NCBI GenBank assembly: GCA_002493515.1
Contig: DKYZ01000052.1
Coordinates: 1 to 12,096 of the forward strand
Length of the DNA: 12,096 bases
From: Porphyromonadaceae bacterium UBA7087
GTDB lineage: Bacteria; Bacteroidota; Bacteroidia; Bacteroidales; Muribaculaceae
Direction of reading: 5' to 3'
Under the pieces are notes generated by a model. It searched no databases, had not been told where the DNA came from, and saw nothing but the letters and a program-made list of their open reading frames with translations. A program made the translations under genes and the position numbers. Position 1 is the stretch's first letter, and each line of letters starts with the position of its first letter. Positions 5,242-12,096 of the stretch are shown in pieces.

Positions 5242-6876
5242 ATGACGAGATATAATTATTCACGGCGTGAGAGCAGCGAGGCCTGCGCCAGAGGTGTGCG
5301 TATCGGAGGCAGCAACCCGGTGCGCCTTCAGTCCATGACCAATACTTCGACTCTTGATACAGCGGGAAGCGTTGACCAGGCAATCCGTATCGCGGAGGCC
5401 GGCGGCGAGATTGTGCGTCTCACCACCCAGGGTTCGCGTGAGGCCGCCAATATGGCTGATATCAAGAAATCACTGATAGAGAGGGGATGCGGTGTGCCGA
5501 TAGTGGCAGATGTGCATTTCAATCCGAACGCGGCGTTCACGGCTGCGGCCACCTGCGACAAGGTGCGCATCAATCCGGGCAATTTCGTCGATGCCGCCCG
5601 CACGTTCCGCAAGCTTGAGTTTACCGACGAGGAATACGCGGCCGAGATCGACAAGATCAGGAAGACGCTCGTGCCGTTCCTGGATATCTGCAAGGAGCAT
5701 TCCACGTGTGTCAGGCTGGGAGTGAACCACGGGTCGCTGAGCGACCGCATAATGAGCCGTTACGGCGACACACCAGCCGGTATGGTGGAGTCGGTGATGG
5801 AGTTTCTGCGCATATGCCGCGAGGAGAATTTCGACAACATCGTGATTTCGATAAAGGCGTCGAACCCGACGGTGATGGTCGCTACCGTGCGTCTGCTGTG
5901 CGAGGCGATGGAGCGAGAGGGGATGAGGTTTCCCCTGCATCTTGGCGTCACCGAGGCCGGCGACGGCGAGGATGGCCGCATAAAGAGCGCGGTAGGCATC
6001 GGCACGCTCATGTCGGAGGGCATCGGCGACACGATAAGGGTGTCGCTCAGCGAGCCGCCTGAGGATGAGATTCCCGTGGCCAGGAAGCTACGCGACTATA
6101 TCGTGGCGCGTGAGGGGCATCCGCATATCGTGGAGCCGGCGACTGTGGCCGAGGGGAACGCCAGGGATTATGCCGACATCCCTTCCGGCTGGAAGGTGAA
6201 GTATCCTGTGGTAGGTCTCGACATAAAGGAGATTCCGGCTGGCTGGCATGTTGTCGATGCCTCGGATGAGCCTGAGGTTTTCGCCGACGGTGAGCCGGTT
6301 GTCATATCGTCGCGCCATATTAACGCTCCGGGTGAGATAGCGTCGTATATCGACCGTCATGTGGCTGCCGGAGGGCGCAATCCCTTTATTCTCCACATGG
6401 CTTATGATGTAAAGGATGCGGAGGATCTGCAGGTGCGTGCGGGTGTCGATCTCGGCTCTATGCTTCTCAACGGCTACGGCAACGGCCTCTGGCTGGAGGC
6501 TCCGGCTCTTGATTCAAAGACGGTGGAGGCTACAGCTCTCGGCATTCTGCAGGCCGCGCGTCTGCGCATGAGCAAGACGGAGTTCATCTCGTGTCCCAGC
6601 TGCGGCCGCACGCTGTTCGACCTTCAGGAGACGCTCCGTGAGGTCAAGGCTGCCACGTCACATCTCAAGGGACTCAAGATCGGCGTCATGGGCTGCATAG
6701 TCAATGGTCCCGGAGAGATGGCCGACGCCGACTACGGATATGTGGGGGCTGGACCCGGAAGGATCAGCCTTTACAAGAGCAAGGAGCTGGTGAAGAAGAA
6801 CCTGCCGAGGGAGAACGCCGTGGAGGAGCTCATCGCCCTCATAAAGGAGAACGGCGACTGGCGCGACCCGGAATAG
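5242..6876 (+). CDS. ispG: 4-hydroxy-3-methylbut-2-en-1-yl diphosphate synthase, long form
   Basis: IspG (GcpE) is a cytoplasmic [4Fe-4S] enzyme of the MEP pathway. It reduces methylerythritol cyclodiphosphate to HMBPP, the precursor of all isoprenoids. The N-terminal TIM barrel carries PVRLQSMTNTSTLDTAGSVDQ, PIVADVHFNP and VRINPGNFVD. The C-terminal iron-sulfur domain has CPSC (Cys451, Cys454), Cys485 in GCIVNGPGE and Glu492, the expected cluster ligands. At 544 residues it is far longer than the roughly 370-residue E. coli form. The extra middle domain, about residues 280-430, is typical of Bacteroidetes, Chlamydiae and plants. The ATG at 5242 is the only usable start: an in-frame stop at 5227-5229 lies just upstream, inside the 14-bp repeats. 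The leader of this essential gene therefore overlaps a repeat array that may influence expression. Confidence 0.97.
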   Translation: MTRYNYSRRESSEACARGVRIGGSNPVRLQSMTNTSTLDTAGSVDQAIRIAEAGGEIVRLTTQGSREAANMADIKKSLIERGCGVPIVADVHFNPNAAFTAAATCDKVRINPGNFVDAARTFRKLEFTDEEYAAEIDKIRKTLVPFLDICKEHSTCVRLGVNHGSLSDRIMSRYGDTPAGMVESVMEFLRICREENFDNIVISIKASNPTVMVATVRLLCEAMEREGMRFPLHLGVTEAGDGEDGRIKSAVGIGTLMSEGIGDTIRVSLSEPPEDEIPVARKLRDYIVAREGHPHIVEPATVAEGNARDYADIPSGWKVKYPVVGLDIKEIPAGWHVVDASDEPEVFADGEPVVISSRHINAPGEIASYIDRHVAAGGRNPFILHMAYDVKDAEDLQVRAGVDLGSMLLNGYGNGLWLEAPALDSKTVEATALGILQAARLRMSKTEFISCPSCGRTLFDLQETLREVKAATSHLKGLKIGVMGCIVNGPGEMADADYGYVGAGPGRISLYKSKELVKKNLPRENAVEELIALIKENGDWRDPE

Positions 6877-6920
6877 ACCTTGCCGACGGCTGCGAAACTA
6901 ACCGATAATAACGTGATGTC

Positions 6921-8483
6921 ATGGAAAATATGGTATACCCTGTAGGAGTTCAGAGTTTCGAGGAAATCCGGAACAAAAATTATGTATATATCGACAAGAC
7001 GGATATAATCCATCGTCTTGTCACTACTGGCGACTATTATTTTCTGGGGCGTCCGCGGCGATTCGGCAAAAGTCTGCTGCTTTCCACACTGGATGCCTAT
7101 TTCAGCGGACGCCGCGAATTGTTCAGGGGTCTTGCGATAGACGGTCTGGAGCCGGGAGAGTGGGAGGCCCGTCCGGTGATTCATCTGGATCTCAGCGGAA
7201 AGAATTTCGGCAGTCCCGGTGAGTTTACCCGTTATGTGGATTTCCTTCTTTCGCGCCAGGCGGAAAAATATGTAGTCTCCACGCAAGGATATGACATCAA
7301 TGAGATGATGGTCGTTATAGTGGAGGAGGCGCACCGTAAGACGGGTAAGAAGGTGGCCATACTCATAGATGAATATGACAGCCCCATGACGCGCAATATC
7401 TCACACCGGGAGCTTCAGGAGGAGATACGGATGGAGATGCAGAGTTTCTATTCGGTGATAAAGCCTTTGTCGGAGCATATCCATTTCTGTATGCTGACTG
7501 GAGTCACCAAGTACGGAAAACTTTCGATATTCTCCAGTCTTAACAATCTGAAGGATATCTCGCTCGACAACCGTTTCAGCACCATATGCGGGATAACCGA
7601 GGAGGAGCTTCACGGCTGTCTTCGACCGGGCGTGGAGCATCTGGCTGAAAATAACGGAATCGGAGTATCGGATGCGTACAGGGAATTGAAGGAATGTTAC
7701 GACGGGTATCATTTTTCGGATTCGCTTGTTGACGTCTATAATCCATACAGCCTCATGATGGCTCTTGACATGGGGAAAACAGGTGAGTATTGGTTTGAGA
7801 CAGGGACACCCACGATGCTTGTGGATTTTCTTCGCAATCCCCAGAAGGAGATACAGTCGTTTGCAGGAATACGTGTCAGTCAGGAGGCCATTTCGAGCAT
7901 ATCCCTTTTGCAGCCGCAGCTTGTGGCGTTGCTCTACCAGACAGGTTATCTTACGATAAAGGGTTACGAGCGGCGTCGCAACCGATATACCCTGGATTTC
8001 CCTAACCGGGAGGTCTCCAAAGGATTTTTCAGTTCTTTGCTTCCGATTTATGCTGGTTTGCAGCGAAGCGAGACGGATGATGTGGCCAACCGTATTTTAG
8101 ATGCCGTGTATGAGGGGAATGCGGAGGCTTTGGTAGAGAATCTGTCGGCTTTTATCGCCGGGATTCCTTCGGACCTTCATAAGTATACGGGGAATTACGA
8201 GTCGCATTACCAGCTTATCATATATCTCCTCTTCAGGTTGATTGGCCAATCTGTCAGGGCTGAATATCAGACTTCTGACGGTTTTATCGATCTGTTGCTT
8301 CAGACTGAGGAATACATCTTCCTGATTGAGCTCAAGGTGAATGGTTCAGTAGAGGATGCAATTGGCCAGATTGAGCGGAAAGGATATGCATTGCCGTTTG
8401 CAGGCGATCCGAGACGGCTGTTCCGTATCGGCATATGTTTCGACTCTAAGACCCACCGCCTGAGTGATGTCCTGATACAGTAA
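6921..8483 (+). CDS. AAA-ATPase-like / PD-(D/E)XK nuclease family protein
   Basis: This 520-residue protein belongs to a family common in Bacteroidetes that joins an AAA-ATPase-like domain (as in PF09820) to a C-terminal PD-(D/E)XK nuclease-like domain (as in PF08011, DUF1703). The opening VYPVGVQSFEEIRNKNYVYIDKT is diagnostic. A variant P-loop GRPRRFGKS spans 43-51, a Walker B strand ILIDEYDSP spans 147-155 (Asp150, Glu151), and LTGVTKYGKLSIFSSLNNL follows. Near the end, Asp457 in GFIDLLL and Glu470-x-Lys472 in IELKV form the nuclease-like triad. Genomes often hold many paralogues; the biological role is not established, with defence or mobile-element functions suggested. It starts 44 bases after ispG and ends at a strong terminator. 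Met4 (6930) is an alternative start. Both active sites look intact. Confidence 0.9.
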   Translation: MENMVYPVGVQSFEEIRNKNYVYIDKTDIIHRLVTTGDYYFLGRPRRFGKSLLLSTLDAYFSGRRELFRGLAIDGLEPGEWEARPVIHLDLSGKNFGSPGEFTRYVDFLLSRQAEKYVVSTQGYDINEMMVVIVEEAHRKTGKKVAILIDEYDSPMTRNISHRELQEEIRMEMQSFYSVIKPLSEHIHFCMLTGVTKYGKLSIFSSLNNLKDISLDNRFSTICGITEEELHGCLRPGVEHLAENNGIGVSDAYRELKECYDGYHFSDSLVDVYNPYSLMMALDMGKTGEYWFETGTPTMLVDFLRNPQKEIQSFAGIRVSQEAISSISLLQPQLVALLYQTGYLTIKGYERRRNRYTLDFPNREVSKGFFSSLLPIYAGLQRSETDDVANRILDAVYEGNAEALVENLSAFIAGIPSDLHKYTGNYESHYQLIIYLLFRLIGQSVRAEYQTSDGFIDLLLQTEEYIFLIELKVNGSVEDAIGQIERKGYALPFAGDPRRLFRIGICFDSKTHRLSDVLIQ

Positions 8484-8504
8484 AGCGATACATAAGAAAA
8501 AGAG

Positions 8505-8534
8505 AGGCGAGACCCGCAGATGCGGGTCTCGCCT
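8505..8534. terminator. Bidirectional intrinsic terminator between converging genes
   Basis: A perfect 13-bp stem (8505-8517 with 8522-8534) closes a four-base AGAT loop. Read on the minus strand it is followed by CTCTTTTTCTT, a good terminator for the Omp28-like operon. On the plus strand it is followed by TTGTTG, a weaker tail. It lies between the stops at 8483 and 8560. Confidence 0.9.
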
Positions 8535-8559
8535 TTGTTGATGTCGGATCAGACTCAGA

Positions 8560-10410
8560 TTATTTCACTACCGATTTGGTGGTGACGCTCTGGCCGTTGT
8601 CAAGCTTCTGAACCTTTACGTAAACGCCAGCCTCCGGATTGGAGATCTCGCGTCCGGAAAGGTCGTAGTAGCGTGTCTCGACTACCGTGCGGCCGTCAGC
8701 TATCGTGTTGACGCCTGTGCCGACCGGGATATAGCCGTCGGTCTTGGCGGCATTGACAATCTGTCCTGTGGCGGAGTCGATGAGAAGAGCCACAGCGCGA
8801 AGCTTCTCCTGGTTAAGGATCACGGGTTCGCCGCTGAGGTTCATCTGTCCGGAGATATTGCTGAATGTGTAGGAGTGGCTTGCGGGCACTTCTGCGGCCA
8901 CGCCGTCAAGGCTTCCGGGAATACCCTTCACGTCGGAGGTCATAACCACAACGTCGTTGAAGTGGAGTCCCCTGACAGACTCCTTACCCTCGCAGAACTG
9001 CTTCATCTCGGGGATGAACTCATCTGCGGTGCCCATGGCGTTGTCAGCATAGTAGTTGCTCTGCTTCCAGTCGTTGCCGGTTCCCGACATGTCATCCTCC
9101 AGGAGGAAGTAGGCAAGTGTGTATTCCGCATCCGGCTCCTCGGCGAATGTCACCGTGGCTGTGGCTGTGACATTGTCGTTGGCACGGTATGCCGTTACGC
9201 TGATGTCGGCGGGGCTTACCACGCTCAGACGCGTCTTGACGTCATCAAGGATGCCGAAGCCCATCTGACTGGTGCCGTAATACGGGTCGGCGTTTAACAC
9301 ACGGTCGATCCAGCTGGCCGGGAAACCGTCCACGGCGCTCGGGAAGTTGTTTGTGATGGCCATCGGGTCGCCGTTATGGTATGCCAAGGCGATGAAGTCG
9401 TCGGGCATGAGCGAGTTGAGATGCTCCATGGCGGCAAAACCTCTTACGCAGTAGCCGCACCAGGTGCCGGTGTATTCCTCCATCACTACACGGTGCTTTG
9501 GTACGAAAGGAAGCACCTTCACCATGCCTTCGCCATAATTGTTCATCTCGCTGTTGAGATTGCCGTTGACCTTTTCTATGGCAACGGTTACGACCTTGGT
9601 TCCCTTGGAGTCAATGCCCTGCATGGGAAGATAGACGGTCTGCTTGCGGTTGAAGACTGCGGGAATGGCTTCAGGCAGTTCATAGCTTCCAGCAAGGGCC
9701 TCGCCGCCGTCGATTGAATACACATATCCAACGGACTTGACTTCTGATGTACCGGTATTTGCGAGCTCAACGGGCAGACTGAACTCCTGGCCGATGGCAG
9801 CCTTTGCCTCACCTGCTGAGTTGAGGGCGACGCTGTATTCACCGAAGTCTCCATTGAGAGTTACGTTTATCGCCGACACAAGACCTGTCTTCTCCGAGCG
9901 GGTCTTCCACTTGTAGTATGTGCGCGAGCTGAGGATGTAGAATCCGTCGGGATTAATGCCGGTAGACATCACGAGGGGTTTCTGTGAAGACTCGTTCACT
10001 TCGTCCACAGTGAATGTGTAACCTACGTAGACACCCTCCTCGCCGATTGTGTATGCCTCGGGGAATGAGACTTTGACCATGCCGTCGGCGACAGTGGCGT
10101 CTACCGTGGCGATGTCGGCTACGTTCACCTTCACGCCGTCCACCTTCTCGCTCTTGAGCTCCTTGGAGAGCCATACCTTCACATCTGAGACGGGAGCTGC
10201 CTCCAAAGGTACGGAGAAGCTGACTACCTTGCTGCCCACGAAAGCGCGGTCAGCCAGCCTGATGGCCACGTTGTAGGTCTCGGCTTTGCCAGAGCCGTAT
10301 TGCATATAGGCTCCTTCGGCATATGTGTAGTCGACCTCGGCTGCCGATGCCCCGGCTCCGGCAAAAAGAGCCCCGCAGAACACTGCGGCTGTCATTATAT
10401 AGTTTTTCAT
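8560..10410 (-). CDS. Omp28-like exported protein with CxxC thioredoxin-like centre and C-terminal sorting tail
   Basis: This 616-residue protein begins with a signal peptide (MKNYIMTAAVFCGALFAGAGASA, cleavage near residue 23). No lipobox is visible. A beta-rich region spans about 25-300. Then EEYTGTWCGYCVRG (Cys318, Cys321) opens a thioredoxin-like domain of the Omp28 type, named after a Porphyromonas gingivalis outer-membrane protein. It is followed by more beta structure and a final 41-residue tail (576-616) with YYDLSGREISNPEAGVYVK, resembling Bacteroidetes type IX secretion sorting domains. I infer an envelope or surface protein. The CxxC pair may act in disulfide chemistry, but catalysis is not shown for this family. 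It starts 16 bases after the upstream gene on the same strand, so the two are probably one operon. ATG at 10410-10408 is the natural start because the signal peptide begins there. Confidence 0.85.
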   Translation of the reverse strand: MKNYIMTAAVFCGALFAGAGASAAEVDYTYAEGAYMQYGSGKAETYNVAIRLADRAFVGSKVVSFSVPLEAAPVSDVKVWLSKELKSEKVDGVKVNVADIATVDATVADGMVKVSFPEAYTIGEEGVYVGYTFTVDEVNESSQKPLVMSTGINPDGFYILSSRTYYKWKTRSEKTGLVSAINVTLNGDFGEYSVALNSAGEAKAAIGQEFSLPVELANTGTSEVKSVGYVYSIDGGEALAGSYELPEAIPAVFNRKQTVYLPMQGIDSKGTKVVTVAIEKVNGNLNSEMNNYGEGMVKVLPFVPKHRVVMEEYTGTWCGYCVRGFAAMEHLNSLMPDDFIALAYHNGDPMAITNNFPSAVDGFPASWIDRVLNADPYYGTSQMGFGILDDVKTRLSVVSPADISVTAYRANDNVTATATVTFAEEPDAEYTLAYFLLEDDMSGTGNDWKQSNYYADNAMGTADEFIPEMKQFCEGKESVRGLHFNDVVVMTSDVKGIPGSLDGVAAEVPASHSYTFSNISGQMNLSGEPVILNQEKLRAVALLIDSATGQIVNAAKTDGYIPVGTGVNTIADGRTVVETRYYDLSGREISNPEAGVYVKVQKLDNGQSVTTKSVVK

Positions 10411-10426
10411 ATAGTCGAAATTCTTA

Positions 10427-12096
10427 TTAGCGTTTTACAATCTTGTTGACAACAATCGAGCCGTCTTCCATGATGGCTTTGCGGATGAAGATGCCGTTGG
10501 AGGGATTCTCCACGCGTACGCCGTCGAGGGTATAGAACTCCACAGACTTCACTGCCTTGCCTATGCCCATGGTCTCCACGGATGTGTCGGGATCTATCCA
10601 CCACTGCATGGTATTGATATCCAGTGTGACCATCTTCGAGGCATATTCCTTGCCGTCCACCACGTTGAAGAGCTGGAGGCTTACGGTGTCGAATGCAGTC
10701 CAATAGATGCAGAAATAATGGGCCATTCCATTGGCAGTGATGCTTTCGTTGCTGAAGTTGTATGGAATGAAGATTGATCCGTCTTCCAGACCCGGGTAGT
10801 CCATTTCGTCAAGAACCAGGATGTCGCCGTCGAGACGTACCTGGTAATACATGTTGTCCGTCTTGAGGATGTCGCTGTTTTCGTTGAGATTGGGAAGGAT
10901 GAAGTTGAGGAGATTGTAACCGTATCCCTCGAAATAGTCGTAATATGTATCGAAGATGGGATATGACGGCACCTGGCTGATGTTTTCCGGTTGAAGCTTG
11001 ATTACCGGGCTGTGGAATGCAGAAAGGTAATATACCCTGTCGGTGGCGCCATTGGCGATCATGCAGTCGTCTTCGGCGCATGTCATGATGCGGCTTTCCC
11101 TGTCGAAGTCGAAGGTGGTATTCTCGGAAAGTGTCCAGTCGGAGTCGTTATGGTACTTCGAGCCGAAGTAGTAGATGAACTGGCCTAAGGCGGTTCCGAG
11201 ATACTGACGTGACGGGAATACCACCTTGTCGCCCTCCACGGTGCCCTTGATCCAGGCGTCGGGAAGATATGAATCATCGAGTCCCTGCAGATAGACGTCG
11301 TTGCCGTCGAAGCCCACGTTCACGAAATGGCCGCTGCCGTCGGCAACAAAAGCCCACTCCTCGGTCTGGAGTCCTTCCGGAGCCACAACCGGTTCATCCT
11401 CGAAAGGTGTGTTGATCTGCATGGCGTCGCCGGCGACTGTCCATACGCCCTCGCTGTCGGCCATACCGAATATTTTCTCCGGATAGTTCAGATTGCCGTT
11501 CTCGTCAGGGGTGCTGTCATAGCCGAGATCAAGGGTGATGACTCCGTCAACATAGGAGAACACCACTTCCGTCTCTTCGTTGGGGATGTAGGACACCTGC
11601 TCGTTGACAATGGTCTTGTCAAGCATCATGGCGTAATAATGGGTTGTGACGCCGTTGTATTCCTCATCATAGATGGGCTGGGGGAGTGTGGCCACGAGCT
11701 TGTCGTCGCGACGCTCGCATTTCAGGTATGAGTTTGTCTCCCATCCTCCGAAAGGATTGTAGATGTATACATACCCGTCGTCTCCTTCAACCACTGCTGT
11801 CGGAAGACCTGTCTGCTGGCCGAACATGATGTAGAACCAATAGAGGTAGAAACCGGTCACGTCTCTCTTGTAGACCATCTCTTTTCCGGCGGGTGCCTCA
11901 GTGATGGGGCTGCCTTCCGGAATCGTGATTTTCCCCGGTGCTTTGCGCATCCCCTCGGGAACGGCGTTCGCGAGCGATGTGATGCTCGGCTTCTCGATCC
12001 TGTTCTCTCCAAGACCGTTGGCCGGTGCTTGTCTGAGTTCAAGCTGTTGCGGGGCCGCCATGGCCGAGATGGGTAAGCCATTCACTTTACGTGAGG
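10427..12096 (-). CDS. Exported beta-rich protein of unknown function with C-terminal sorting tail (5' partial)
   Basis: The frame is still open at the right edge, where codons for SRKVNGLPISAMA precede APQQ, so the true start lies outside. The GTG at 12085 is probably internal. The visible hydrophobic stretch and AMA-AP site look like the end of a signal peptide. The mature part of about 550 residues is rich in aromatic and acidic residues, with short strands such as GYVYIYNPFGGW and DVYLQGLDDSYLPDAW that suggest a beta-sheet or propeller-like fold. The last 41 residues (YTLDGVRVENPSNGIFIRK and onward) match the tail pattern of the downstream Omp28-like protein, suggesting export by the same type IX-like system. 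I recognise no named family. It is the upstream member of a two-gene, probably longer, operon. Confidence 0.75.
   Translation of the reverse strand, partial: SRKVNGLPISAMAAPQQLELRQAPANGLGENRIEKPSITSLANAVPEGMRKAPGKITIPEGSPITEAPAGKEMVYKRDVTGFYLYWFYIMFGQQTGLPTAVVEGDDGYVYIYNPFGGWETNSYLKCERRDDKLVATLPQPIYDEEYNGVTTHYYAMMLDKTIVNEQVSYIPNEETEVVFSYVDGVITLDLGYDSTPDENGNLNYPEKIFGMADSEGVWTVAGDAMQINTPFEDEPVVAPEGLQTEEWAFVADGSGHFVNVGFDGNDVYLQGLDDSYLPDAWIKGTVEGDKVVFPSRQYLGTALGQFIYYFGSKYHNDSDWTLSENTTFDFDRESRIMTCAEDDCMIANGATDRVYYLSAFHSPVIKLQPENISQVPSYPIFDTYYDYFEGYGYNLLNFILPNLNENSDILKTDNMYYQVRLDGDILVLDEMDYPGLEDGSIFIPYNFSNESITANGMAHYFCIYWTAFDTVSLQLFNVVDGKEYASKMVTLDINTMQWWIDPDTSVETMGIGKAVKSVEFYTLDGVRVENPSNGIFIRKAIMEDGSIVVNKIVKR

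Noticed and set aside
8875..9717. Plus-strand open frames opposite the Omp28-like gene
   Set aside because: They are antisense shadows; the minus-strand frame has a signal peptide, CxxC motif and sorting tail.

Overview
The window looks like a chromosomal segment of a Bacteroidales bacterium, possibly Muribaculaceae. The basis is a long multi-domain IspG, an Omp28-like exported protein with a Bacteroidetes-type C-terminal tail, TAnnTTTG promoter elements, start codons without a clear Shine-Dalgarno sequence, and G+C-rich housekeeping genes. The genus-level placement is inference.

Left part (1-2062): the 3' end of an RHS/YD-repeat polymorphic toxin gene. Its core ends in the usual DPxG motif and switches abruptly to an AT-rich tip carrying an HEXXGH zinc-protease-like motif. 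One base after its stop codon begins a small secreted protein, the likely immunity partner. Downstream is a decayed second RHS cassette. It holds a frameshifted core fragment that contains an exact 24-bp copy of the core of the first gene, then an 81-codon orphan reading frame. Behind it lie a short hairpin and a long imperfect inverted repeat of unknown nature.

Middle part (2063-8534, plus strand): glycerate kinase, an RluA-family pseudouridine synthase behind its own promoter, a degenerate PAP2-like membrane protein, ispG of the MEP isoprenoid pathway, and an AAA-ATPase-like/PD-(D/E)XK fusion protein. Six 14-bp tandem units separate the PAP2-like gene from ispG. A perfect 13-bp hairpin terminator closes this block and also serves the converging minus-strand block.

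Right part (8560-12096, minus strand): two exported proteins in tandem, 16 bp apart. One is an Omp28-like protein with a CxxC thioredoxin-like centre. The other is an unrecognised protein that runs off the window. Both end in the same type of roughly 41-residue tail, resembling a type IX secretion sorting signal, so they probably share a route to the cell surface.

The most interesting candidate for an undescribed system is the RHS tip with its exported immunity candidate (1-1297). The decayed cassette and inverted-repeat element after it come next.
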